A DNA stretch of 6,109 nt from Solirubrobacterales bacterium (GCA_025964065.1 JAOPZO010000427.1:1-6109); one strand, 5' to 3'. Shown: positions 1-5,778, counted from the stretch's first letter. Notes: generated by a model not told the origin, from the sequence alone. Translations and numbers: made by a program.

Positions 1-1
1 C

Positions 2-739
2 GCGCTCTTCGCGTTCGCGTTCTACCTCCCGCGCAAGCGCTTCGGCCGGCTGGGCCTCGACGCGAAGATCGCGGTGGGCTGCCTGGTCGGCTCGGTCACC
101 GACGGCGTGCTGAACATGCACGAGTACCTCTTCGCGTGGAACGCGAACTCGGTGAACATGGGCTCTTGGGCGTCGTTCGTGCCGACGGCCTCGCCCGACC
201 ACCAGTCGCGCTACGCGGAGGCGCTCATCTGGGGCATCCCGATGTACACGTACTTCTGCATCGGCGTGGCGATCTACGCCTCGAAGTGGATCATCCGGTG
301 GCGCGCGGACCGCGGGTGGTCGAACGCGCGCTGCTATGGCGTCATCTTCGCCATCGCCCTGGTCTTCGACTTCGTGGTCGAGAACCTCGTCATCCGCCTC
401 GGGCACGGCTACGCGTTCGCCCGGACGCCCTCCTCCCTCACGATCAACGCCGGCTCGCAGTTCCAGTTCCCGGTCTACGAGATGGTCTGCGTGGCGCTGC
501 TCGGCTGCCTCTTCACGGGCCTGCGCCTCAGCGCGATGGACGCGCCCGACGGCCTCTCCTACGTCGAGCGGGGCTTCCACCGGCTCCCCGCGCCGCTGCG
601 CGGGCCGGCGCGCTGGCTCGCCGTGGTCGGCTGGTGCGTCACGACGCTCTTCGTCGTCTACCACCTGCCGTTCCAGTTCTTCGGCATGACGGGCGACTCG
701 GTCGCCGACCTCCCGTCCTACATGCGGCCGGGCGACTGA
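2..739 (+). CDS. AveC/spirocyclase-like multi-pass membrane protein (5' end missing)
   Basis: Seen: an open frame runs from the left edge (codons begin at base 2) to TGA at 737-739, giving 245 residues with no start codon of its own, so the N-terminus lies outside the window. Hydrophobic stretches near residues 23-44, 75-94, 111-132, 158-177 and 205-224 suggest at least four or five membrane passes. The pattern W-N-A-N-x3-N-M-G-S-W at about 46-56, an Asp/Glu pair within a membrane segment (D123, E127) and a later F-P-V-Y-E motif resemble actinobacterial proteins annotated as spirocyclase AveC family. Known: AveC itself takes part in spiroketal formation in avermectin biosynthesis, but most relatives have no assigned reaction. 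Inferred: an integral membrane protein that may handle a lipophilic substrate. It converges on the oxidoreductase gene and so is not in its operon. The family call rests on motif memory without an alignment; a generic membrane protein of unknown function is the alternative. Confidence 0.6.
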   Translation, partial: ALFAFAFYLPRKRFGRLGLDAKIAVGCLVGSVTDGVLNMHEYLFAWNANSVNMGSWASFVPTASPDHQSRYAEALIWGIPMYTYFCIGVAIYASKWIIRWRADRGWSNARCYGVIFAIALVFDFVVENLVIRLGHGYAFARTPSSLTINAGSQFQFPVYEMVCVALLGCLFTGLRLSAMDAPDGLSYVERGFHRLPAPLRGPARWLAVVGWCVTTLFVVYHLPFQFFGMTGDSVADLPSYMRPGD

Positions 740-760
740 GGGCGGGCCGCCCGCCCGCCC
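740..760. terminator. GC-rich hairpin between convergent genes, possible bidirectional terminator
   Basis: Bases 740-747 (GGGCGGGC) pair perfectly with 753-760 (GCCCGCCC) around a 5-base loop. The hairpin begins one base after the stop of the membrane-protein gene and lies 5 bases from the stop of the convergent oxidoreductase gene. There is no T-tract on either strand, so it is not a classical intrinsic terminator, although T-less hairpins are often proposed as terminators in high-GC actinobacteria. The position is the main argument; in DNA this GC-rich such repeats also occur by chance. Confidence 0.4.
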
Positions 761-765
761 CCCGG

Positions 766-2457
766 CTAGCTCTGGGCGGCCGGCGCGGGGTCGGGCTGCG
801 GGACGGCGGCGTCCTCGACGCGATCCCACTCCCGGGCCTCCTCGATCGCGTGGGCGGCGGTGCCCCGCTTGTCCTCGCGCTTGAAGAGCTTGAGCATCGT
901 CCGTGCCGCGTTCTGGCCCGGCATGCCGCTGATCCCCGCGACGGGGTGGGTGCCCGAGCCGGTCAGGAACAGGCCCGGGACCGGCGTGGAGTAGCCCGCG
1001 AAGCCGGGGGCCGGCTTGAGCGGCCCGAAGCGGGTGATGAGCGGGTCGACGTGGTAGACGCTGCCGTCCTGGGCGAAGAAGCGCTCCTCGATGTCCGGGA
1101 GCAGGCGAACGCGGTGGAAGACGTCGAGCTCCTCGAGGCCTTCGTAGTAGTGGTCGGCATCGCTGATGATCGACCTGCCGATCTGCTCGCGCGCGGCGTC
1201 CCAGCCCTCCCTGGGGTCGTTGGGCGCGAGGCCGGACCAGAACCACGCCGTGTCGCAGCCCTCGGGCGCGTGGTGGCGGTTCGACGGAAGCGCGGTCCCG
1301 ATCTGCATGAGGCCGGGGATGTGCGGGGAGAGCTCGCCCCGCTTCGCGGCGAGCTGCGCGGCCTTGACCTGCTCGTAGCTGTGGTACCCGTTGGCCGGCA
1401 GACGGCAGTCGATGCCGTCGCCGCGCCACTGCTCGACCTTGTCCATCCGGATCCTGCCCTTGGTCAGGACGTCGAGCTTGAGGTCGGAGAAGCCGCGGGA
1501 GCGGGTCGGGATGTGCCTCACCCGGTTCTCCAGGCGGGGCGGCAGGGTGCCGGCCGGCAGCAGGTCGCGCAGGACGCGCTTGGGGCTGAACGCGGTGAGC
1601 ACGCCGCGCCGCGCGTGGAGCGCCTCGCCGCCCTTCAGGCGCACGCCGGTCACGCGCCCGGCGGTGATGACGAGCTCCTCCACCTCGGCGCTCGTGCGGA
1701 CGCTGCCGCCGTTGTCCTCGATGACGCGGATGAGCGCCTTGGGCAGCTCGCCCGTCCCGCCCTCGAACATCGCCACGCCGTACTTCGTGATGATCCCCAT
1801 GTAGATCAGCGACCAGCCCGAGATGTCCGAGTCGTAGGCCATGAACGGCAGGCCGATGAGCAGGCACGCCTTGATCGGGTCGCTCTCGAACGTGTCCTCG
1901 AGCGCTTCGAGCTGCGTGGAGCCCATCCAGCGGCCGACCGCCACGAGCTCCTTGCGGTGCTTGAGCGTCCTCGCGGCGGCCTTGAGGATCGCCTTGGGGT
2001 CGGGGCGGACGGGGTTCGTCTGCATCATGGGGATGGCGATGTCGACGGCCGCGTGGACGACGCGGTACAGCGTGAGCAGCGCCTCGGCGTCCTTCTTGGA
2101 CCAGTGCTTGAGCTCGTCGGCCGTGCGCTGCGCGTCGCGCCAGAGCGCGAGCGAGCTGTGGTCGTAGTTCAGCTGGAGGTGGACCGGGTCGATCACCTGC
2201 ATCTTCAGCCCGTACTTCGATCCGAGCTCGAGGTCCTTCATGATCGTCGTCGTCCGGAACAGCGACGGCTGGATCGACGCCTCGTTGACGAGGTACCCGG
2301 GCATCCCGTCCACCGGCGCGGTCGAGGTCATGCCCCCCGGGGTCGGGTGCGCCTCGAGGACCTGGACCTTCAGGCCGGCCTTGGCGAGGTAGGCCGCCGC
2401 GACCAGGCCGTTGTGGCCCGATCCGGCGACGATGACATCAGCAGGTTGGGTCGGCAC
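766..2457 (-). CDS. CrtI/PYROXD2-like FAD-dependent oxidoreductase
   Basis: A 563-residue flavoprotein of the phytoene desaturase-related (COG1233, PYROXD2-like) group. Seen: an N-terminal Rossmann dinucleotide-binding fold with G12-S-G14-H-N-G17, ending in acidic E35, which normally binds the FAD ribose, followed by P-G-G-M. The C-terminal signature G-S-G-T-H-P-V-A-G-I-S-G at about 500-511, then N-A-A, is typical of CrtI-type enzymes, where it closes the FAD site. The length fits the family. Start choice: an open frame continues upstream to a GTG at 2496-2494, but the GTG at 2457-2455 is preferred. It lies 6 residues before the first beta strand, has AGGA 7 bases upstream, and sits one promoter distance from a TTGACC/CAGGAT pair. 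The last 40 or so residues are charged and Pro/Ala-rich, probably a flexible tail. Context: same strand as the P450 gene, 77 bp downstream of it, with its own operator. The reaction is probably a desaturation, isomerisation or oxidation of a lipophilic or isoprenoid substrate; the true substrate cannot be read from sequence. A carotenoid enzyme is unlikely because no other carotenoid gene is present. Confidence 0.87.
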   Translation of the reverse strand: MPTQPADVIVAGSGHNGLVAAAYLAKAGLKVQVLEAHPTPGGMTSTAPVDGMPGYLVNEASIQPSLFRTTTIMKDLELGSKYGLKMQVIDPVHLQLNYDHSSLALWRDAQRTADELKHWSKKDAEALLTLYRVVHAAVDIAIPMMQTNPVRPDPKAILKAAARTLKHRKELVAVGRWMGSTQLEALEDTFESDPIKACLLIGLPFMAYDSDISGWSLIYMGIITKYGVAMFEGGTGELPKALIRVIEDNGGSVRTSAEVEELVITAGRVTGVRLKGGEALHARRGVLTAFSPKRVLRDLLPAGTLPPRLENRVRHIPTRSRGFSDLKLDVLTKGRIRMDKVEQWRGDGIDCRLPANGYHSYEQVKAAQLAAKRGELSPHIPGLMQIGTALPSNRHHAPEGCDTAWFWSGLAPNDPREGWDAAREQIGRSIISDADHYYEGLEELDVFHRVRLLPDIEERFFAQDGSVYHVDPLITRFGPLKPAPGFAGYSTPVPGLFLTGSGTHPVAGISGMPGQNAARTMLKLFKREDKRGTAAHAIEEAREWDRVEDAAVPQPDPAPAAQS

Positions 2458-2463
2458 GCGCCG

Positions 2464-2492
2464 ATCCTGGCAGACCCGCGAGCCGAGGTCAA
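2464..2492 (-). promoter_or_regulatory. Candidate promoter of the FAD oxidoreductase gene
   Basis: On the minus strand, TTGACC (2492-2487, five of six bases of the -35 consensus) is separated by exactly 17 bases from CAGGAT (2469-2464, a weak -10 with A2 and T6). Six bases later comes GTG at 2457, so transcription would start at or next to the start codon and the mRNA would be leaderless. The same AGGA could instead act as a ribosome-binding site on a longer transcript, for example from GACAAT at 2502-2497. Both models support the GTG at 2457. Confidence 0.45.
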
Positions 2493-2515
2493 ACACATTG
2501 TCTAGACCATGTGTT
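2492..2515. promoter_or_regulatory. 24-bp near-perfect palindrome, probable regulator operator
   Basis: Eleven of twelve base pairs are symmetric; only 2499/2508 break the symmetry. The outer arms are AACACAT (2492-2498) and ATGTGTT (2509-2515), with TCTAGA at the centre (2501-2506). Read on either strand it contains a TGTCT-AGAC core and a (A/G)GACA-N3-TGT element like those before the P450 and dehydrogenase genes. It abuts the -35 of the oxidoreductase promoter and lies 19 bases past the P450 stop codon, so it most likely controls the oxidoreductase gene. A TetR-type dimer or pair of dimers is the expected binder; that it is the regulator at 3868-4515 is inference. Confidence 0.6.
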
Positions 2516-2534
2516 CAACCGGCGGCCGCGGCCC

Positions 2535-3776
2535 TCAGCCCTCGCGCCGCCCCGGGGTGAAGCGCACGGGCAGCGAGGTGACCATGTTGGCCCACGAGGA
2601 GGGGAGCCGCTCGGGCGCGCCCGCGGCCTCGAGGCCGTCCATGCGGCGCAGGACCTCCTCGAGGACGACCTTCAACTCGAGCCGCGCGAGGCCCGCACCG
2701 AGGCAGAAGTGGCGGCCACCGCCGCCGAACGCCTTGTGGTCCTGCTTCGTGCGGTGGATGTCGAAGCGGTCCGGGTCCTCGTAGACGTCCTCGTCGCGCG
2801 AGGCGCTGGTGTACCACATGACCACACGATCGCCCTCGGCGATCGCCTGCCCGCCGAGCTCGGTGTCCTTCGTCGCCGTGCGGGCGAACCACTGGACGAC
2901 GGAGGTGTACCGGAGCATCTCCTCGATCGCCTGCGGGATGAGCCCCGGGTCGGCCCGGAGCTGCGCAAGCTGCTCGGGGTGCTCCAGGAGGACGTGCATC
3001 CCGTGCGCCTGCGTGTTGCGCGTGGTGTCGTTGCCCGCGAAGACGAGGAGGCCGAAGAACACGAGGATCTCCGAGTCGTCGAGCTTCTGCCCGTCGACCT
3101 CGGCGGCGCGCAGGCGCATGACGAGCGTGTCCTCCTGGCCCTCGGCCTTCTGCCGCTCGATCTGCTCGTAGAGGTAGCCCGCCATCTCGACGAACGTCTC
3201 GCTCGCGGCATTGGGCTCGGGCGCCCTCTGGCCCTCCTCGATCTTCTCCGTCCAGTGGAAGAGGCGGGGGATGTCCTCGTCGGGAAGGCCCATGAGCTCG
3301 CACAGCACGCCGAGCGGGCCGGGGACGGCGATGTCCCTGACGAAGTCGCACCCGCCGGCCTCGATGACGTCGTCGATGATCTTCGTGAAGCGGGCGCGCA
3401 CCGCGTCCTCGAGCTTCGCCACGGTGTGCGGCGTGAAGGCCTTCTGCAGGATCAGCCGGTACTTCGTGTGCTCCGGCGGGTCCTTGTAGAGCAGGAGGTT
3501 GCGGTTCAGGTCGAGCGGGACGACCTGGTCGGGGTGGAGGAAGATCCCGCCCTTGTAGGAGGAGAACGTGCCGGGATCCTTCGAGACCTGGGTCACGTGC
3601 TCGTGCTTCGTCAGCGACCAGAAGCCGGTCCCGTCGGGCAGGGGGTTCCAGCGCACGGGGGCCTCGCGGCGCATGCGCGCCAGGAGCGCGTGCGGCGGAC
3701 CGTCGGTGTGGAGCTGCGGGTCCATGAGGTCGACCTCGGCGAGGTCGACCTGCTCGTGCGTCACGGGGGTGGCCAT
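2535..3776 (-). CDS. Cytochrome P450, bacterial soluble class, CYP124/125-like
   Basis: A complete 413-residue haem monooxygenase, the usual length for soluble bacterial P450s, with no signal peptide or membrane anchor. Seen: C-helix D-P-P-E-H103-T-K-Y-R107; I-helix oxygen-activating motif A247-G-N-D-T-T252 followed by R-N; K-helix E286-M-L-R289 (ExxR); haem loop F350-G-G-G-G-R-H-F-C358-L-G with Cys358 as the axial thiolate ligand. Known: A-G-N-(D/E)-T-T-R-N occurs in actinobacterial P450s acting on steroid side chains, methyl-branched lipids and terpenoids (CYP124, CYP125, CYP142 groups). Start: an in-frame TTG at 3815-3813 would add 13 residues, but the ATG at 3776-3774 is preferred because a -10 hexamer ends 6 bases upstream, and MATPVTHE is an ordinary P450 N-terminus. 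No ferredoxin or reductase gene is visible, so electrons must come from partners encoded elsewhere. Downstream of the TetR gene on the same strand, with its own promoter and two operator-like repeats. Hydroxylation of an isoprenoid or steroid side chain is an inference. Confidence 0.95.
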   Translation of the reverse strand: MATPVTHEQVDLAEVDLMDPQLHTDGPPHALLARMRREAPVRWNPLPDGTGFWSLTKHEHVTQVSKDPGTFSSYKGGIFLHPDQVVPLDLNRNLLLYKDPPEHTKYRLILQKAFTPHTVAKLEDAVRARFTKIIDDVIEAGGCDFVRDIAVPGPLGVLCELMGLPDEDIPRLFHWTEKIEEGQRAPEPNAASETFVEMAGYLYEQIERQKAEGQEDTLVMRLRAAEVDGQKLDDSEILVFFGLLVFAGNDTTRNTQAHGMHVLLEHPEQLAQLRADPGLIPQAIEEMLRYTSVVQWFARTATKDTELGGQAIAEGDRVVMWYTSASRDEDVYEDPDRFDIHRTKQDHKAFGGGGRHFCLGAGLARLELKVVLEEVLRRMDGLEAAGAPERLPSSWANMVTSLPVRFTPGRREG

Positions 3777-3782
3777 GGCGCG

Positions 3783-3788
3783 AGCATA
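3783..3788 (-). promoter_or_regulatory. -10 element of the P450 gene, probably leaderless
   Basis: TATGCT on the minus strand fits the actinobacterial TANNNT -10 pattern and is followed by six bases (CGCGCC) and then the ATG at 3776. Transcription would begin at the A of the start codon. No Shine-Dalgarno sequence is present before this ATG. No good -35 is seen at 16-18 bases; that space is filled by the operator-like repeat at 3797-3809. Confidence 0.5.
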
Positions 3789-3796
3789 ACCCGACC

Positions 3797-3809
3797 GGAC
3801 ACTGTGTGC
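3797..3809. promoter_or_regulatory. Operator-like repeat 1 upstream of the P450 gene
   Basis: GGACA (3797-3801), a 3-base spacer CTG, then TGTGC (3805-3809): an inverted repeat with four of five arm pairs matched to the GGACA-N3-TGTCC pattern. It lies between the expected -35 and -10 of the P450 promoter, where a bound protein would block RNA polymerase. Confidence 0.5.
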
Positions 3810-3821
3810 GAGCAATCATCC

Positions 3822-3834
3822 GGACAAGGTGTCA
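3822..3834. promoter_or_regulatory. Operator-like repeat 2 upstream of the P450 gene
   Basis: GGACA (3822-3826), spacer AGG, then TGTCA (3830-3834), again four of five arm pairs. Its centre is 25 bp from that of repeat 1. It is also one arm of a larger dyad, CCGGAC (3820-3825) and GTCCGG (3841-3846). It lies between the TetR stop codon and the P450 promoter, upstream of the likely -35. Confidence 0.5.
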
Positions 3835-3867
3835 GACAACGTCCGGCGACCCGCCCGGGCCGCGGCC

Positions 3868-4515
3868 TCAGGCGGCGGCCGCCCGGCTCGGCGCGCCCGC
3901 GTACAGCGTGTTCCAGACGATGTCGGCCTGCGCCCGCACGGACTTCGTCGTCTCCGCGTCCGTCGCCTCCGCCAGCAGCTGGTACAGCCCGCGTTCGGTC
4001 ATCCACGTGAGCCACTCGGCCGTGCGCTTCGGGTCGAGGCCGGCGACGACCGAGCCCGACTTCTGGCCGTCCTTGATGTGCTTGGCCAGGCCGGCGGCCG
4101 CGTTGTCGACGACCGCGCGGAAGGACGCCCGCACCTTCTGGTCGTAGGAGGAGGCGTCGACGAGCGAGCTCCAGATCGCGGCGTGCTCCCGGAAGACGTC
4201 CGCCGTGCCGCGCAGGGCGGCCTCGACGTCGGCCTTCGTCGCCGTCGGCGGAAGCTCCCACCACGCCTGCGCGCTGCCGACGAGCTGCTGCACGACGTCC
4301 TCGGCGAGGGCGAGCAGCAGCGTGCCCTTGTCCTCGAAGTACACGTAGAACGTCGAGCGCGAGATGCCGGCGGACCCGATGAGCCGCTCCACGCTCAGCT
4401 CGGTGAACGACTCACCCTCGGAGAGGAGCTCCTCGACGACGCCGAGCATCTGCTTGACGATGGCCTCGCGCCGCGCCTGGCGGCTGCTCGAGGACTTGCG
4501 GGTGACCGACGGCAT
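3868..4515 (-). CDS. TetR/AcrR-family transcriptional regulator
   Basis: A 215-residue cytoplasmic DNA-binding protein. Seen: a basic N-terminal tail rich in Ser, Arg and Lys (residues 5-17), then a TetR helix-turn-helix at about 38-62, with helix 2 around L-S-V-E-R-L-I-G-S-A-G and recognition helix I51-S-R-S-T-F-Y-V-Y-F60 followed by D-K-G-T-L-L, the classic hallmark. The rest is an all-helical ligand and dimerisation domain. W-S-S-L-V-D-A-x2-Y-D at 115-125 and E-R-G-L-Y-Q-L-L at 174-181 recall EthR-like regulators. The ATG at 4515 has a TANNNT -10 six bases upstream and no ribosome-binding site, supporting this start. It is divergent from the dehydrogenase pair (90 bp gap) and in line with the P450 gene (91 bp gap). 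Inference: it represses the neighbouring genes through the GGACA-N3-TGTCC-like sites, with an acyl-CoA or lipophilic substrate as inducer. No operator overlaps its own -10, so autoregulation would act from the site at 4583-4595. Confidence 0.94.
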   Translation of the reverse strand: MPSVTRKSSSSRQARREAIVKQMLGVVEELLSEGESFTELSVERLIGSAGISRSTFYVYFEDKGTLLLALAEDVVQQLVGSAQAWWELPPTATKADVEAALRGTADVFREHAAIWSSLVDASSYDQKVRASFRAVVDNAAAGLAKHIKDGQKSGSVVAGLDPKRTAEWLTWMTERGLYQLLAEATDAETTKSVRAQADIVWNTLYAGAPSRAAAA

Positions 4516-4521
4516 CGCGCC

Positions 4522-4527
4522 AGTCTA
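4522..4527 (-). promoter_or_regulatory. -10 element of the TetR gene, probably leaderless
   Basis: TAGACT on the minus strand matches TANNNT and is followed by six bases (GGCGCG) and then the ATG at 4515. The spacing is identical to that of the P450 gene and implies transcription starting at the start codon. No convincing -35 is visible 16-18 bases upstream. Confidence 0.45.
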
Positions 4528-4568
4528 GGGTCGGGTGCGGCGGCAGCGGCGGCGGTGCGCACCCGGCC

Positions 4569-4598
4569 TGGACGGGATGCTTGGACAACATGTACGAT
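4569..4598 (+). promoter_or_regulatory. Candidate promoter of the acyl-CoA dehydrogenase operon
   Basis: TACGAT (4593-4598) fits TANNNT and ends seven bases before the ATG at 4606; no ribosome-binding site precedes the ATG, so the mRNA is probably leaderless. A weak -35, TGGACG (4569-4574, four of six consensus bases), lies 18 bases upstream. The last three bases of the operator-like repeat (4593-4595) overlap the -10, a repression geometry. Confidence 0.5.
4583..4595. promoter_or_regulatory. Operator-like repeat at the dehydrogenase promoter
   Basis: GGACA (4583-4587), spacer ACA, TGTAC (4591-4595): four of five arm pairs of GGACA-N3-TGTCC. It sits between -35 and -10 and runs into the -10 of the dehydrogenase gene. 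It is also in the divergent gap, 68 bp from the TetR start codon, so one bound dimer might influence both directions. Confidence 0.5.
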
Positions 4599-4605
4599 CG
4601 GCGCG

Positions 4606-5769
4606 ATGACCGTCGAAGACAGCACCGCCGACGCCGAATTCCGCGAGCGGGTCCGGGCCTGGCTCGCCGAGCGCGCCGACCGCGCGCCGAAGCGCACGGT
4701 GCTCGTCCCGCAGGACGACGAGGCCGTGGCGCGCTGGCGCGCCTGGCAGGCCGAGCTCGCCGACGCGGGGTTCGTGGGGATCACCTGGCCCGAGGCGTAC
4801 GGCGGCGGCAGCGGCACGCCCGCCCAGCGCGTCATCGTCGAGCAGGAGCTGGAGGCGAAGGGCCTGCAGGGCCCGTTCGACTTCATCGGCATCGAGATGG
4901 TCGGCCCGACCTTCATCGTCCACGGCTCCGACGCGCAGAAGGACCGCCTGCTGCGGCCCATGCTCCGCGGCGAGGAGACCTGGTGCCAGCTCCTCTCCGA
5001 GCCCGGTGCGGGCTCGGACCTCGCGGCGGTGCAGACCCGTGCGGTCGAGCAGGAGGACGGCTCCTGGGTCGTCAACGGCCAGAAGGTCTGGACCTCCTAC
5101 GCGCAGCACGCGGCCTTCGGCATCCTCCTCGCGCGCACGGACCCCGACGTGCCCAAGCACAAGGGGCTCACGATGTTCGCGGTGCCCATGGACGCCGAGG
5201 GCGTGACGATCCGCCCGCTGCGGCAGATCACCGGGGACGCGGAGTTCAACGAGGTCTTCATGGACGACCTCCGGCTCGACCCCGCGGCCACGATCGGCGC
5301 GCCCGGCGAGGGCTGGCGCGTCGCGCTGACCATGCTCGGCTTCGAGCGCGTCGGGGTCGGCTCCGGCCTCCACGCCGCGCGGCTCGACCGCCTCGTGGAG
5401 GCCGTCGGGCGCCGTCCCGAGGACCGCGAGGACCGCGCGACGCTCATCCGCCTGGGGCTCGTCGCGAGCGAGCTGCTCGCCCTGCGCCACACGAGCGAGC
5501 GCATCGTCGAGGAGATCGCCGAGGGCAGGGTCCCCGGCCCCGAGGCCGGCCTCATCAAGATCACGAGCGTCACCGCGTCGCTCGAGGCCGCGCGCCTCGC
5601 CGTCGACGTCGCCGGCGCCGAGGCGCTGCTCGACGGGGAGTGGGGCCACCAGGTCTCCGCGCTTCCGGGCGTGCGCTCCGCCGGCGGCACGGAGGAGATC
5701 CTCCGCAACCTCATCGGCGAGCGGGTCCTCGGACTGCCGCCCGAACCGCGACCCACGACGAAGGCCTAG
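4606..5769 (+). CDS. Acyl-CoA dehydrogenase, FadE type, likely catalytic subunit of a heteromeric enzyme
   Basis: A complete 387-residue flavoprotein that would introduce the alpha,beta double bond into an acyl-CoA. Seen: N-terminal helical domain to about 120 with W61-P-E-A-Y-G-G-G; FAD/substrate signature L129-L-S-E-P-G-A-G-S-D138; W162-T-S-Y-A flavin contact; beta domain to about 225; C-terminal helical domain ending A-G-G-T-E-E-I-L-R-N-L-I-G-E-R-V-L-G-L-P. The usual catalytic Glu of the Y-E-G-T motif is absent (A359-G-G-T362). A Glu occurs instead at E247 in G-F-E-R-V, the position used by isovaleryl-CoA-type enzymes, so the protein should be active. Known: actinobacterial steroid-side-chain FadE pairs form alpha2-beta2 heteromers encoded by adjacent genes with the base at this position. 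The second subunit gene starts 9 bp downstream. The ATG at 4606 is chosen from the -10 placement; the frame is open further upstream only as an artefact of high GC. The substrate is unknown; a bulky branched, isoprenoid or steroid acyl-CoA is inferred. Confidence 0.93.
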   Translation: MTVEDSTADAEFRERVRAWLAERADRAPKRTVLVPQDDEAVARWRAWQAELADAGFVGITWPEAYGGGSGTPAQRVIVEQELEAKGLQGPFDFIGIEMVGPTFIVHGSDAQKDRLLRPMLRGEETWCQLLSEPGAGSDLAAVQTRAVEQEDGSWVVNGQKVWTSYAQHAAFGILLARTDPDVPKHKGLTMFAVPMDAEGVTIRPLRQITGDAEFNEVFMDDLRLDPAATIGAPGEGWRVALTMLGFERVGVGSGLHAARLDRLVEAVGRRPEDREDRATLIRLGLVASELLALRHTSERIVEEIAEGRVPGPEAGLIKITSVTASLEAARLAVDVAGAEALLDGEWGHQVSALPGVRSAGGTEEILRNLIGERVLGLPPEPRPTTKA

Positions 5770-5772
5770 GGG
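5768..5772 (+). promoter_or_regulatory. Ribosome-binding site of the second dehydrogenase subunit
   Basis: AGGGG, overlapping the stop codon of the upstream gene, lies six bases before the ATG at 5779. This fixes the start and, with the 9-bp gap, indicates co-transcription and probably coupled translation. It contrasts with the apparently leaderless genes in the rest of the window. Confidence 0.6.
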
Positions 5773-5778
5773 CTCGAC

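Noticed and set aside
2458..2496. GTG start at 2496 for the oxidoreductase, adding 13 residues.
   Set aside because: It overlaps the palindrome and the TTGACC -35, and the added residues precede a complete Rossmann fold; the GTG at 2457 has AGGA at correct spacing.
136..2505. A very long open frame on the plus strand antisense to the oxidoreductase gene.
   Set aside because: Its translation is an Arg/Ala/Leu/Gly/Val-rich low-complexity sequence with no recognisable domain. It mirrors the minus-strand gene, whose product has complete FAD-binding motifs; such shadows are expected at this GC content.
2507..2518. Resemblance of GAACACATGGTC (minus strand) to an actinobacterial LexA/SOS box (GAAC-N4-GTTC).
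   Set aside because: The second half-site has a mismatch at a core base, and the symmetry of the locus is centred elsewhere (2503/2504), in a 24-bp palindrome shared in part with the cluster's other operator-like sites.
3777..3815. TTG start at 3815 for the P450, adding 13 residues.
   Set aside because: The extension would run through the operator-like repeat and -10, and the ATG at 3776 gives a normal P450 N-terminus.
2511..4010. A long plus-strand open frame across the P450 gene and into the regulator gene.
   Set aside because: It covers two minus-strand genes with clear P450 and TetR motifs, crosses their intergenic gap, and encodes a compositionally biased product with no domain.
3829..4605. 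Upstream extension of the dehydrogenase reading frame on the plus strand.
   Set aside because: The added residues are antisense to the TetR gene and unlike any dehydrogenase N-terminus; the ATG at 4606 gives the usual family length and has a fitting -10.
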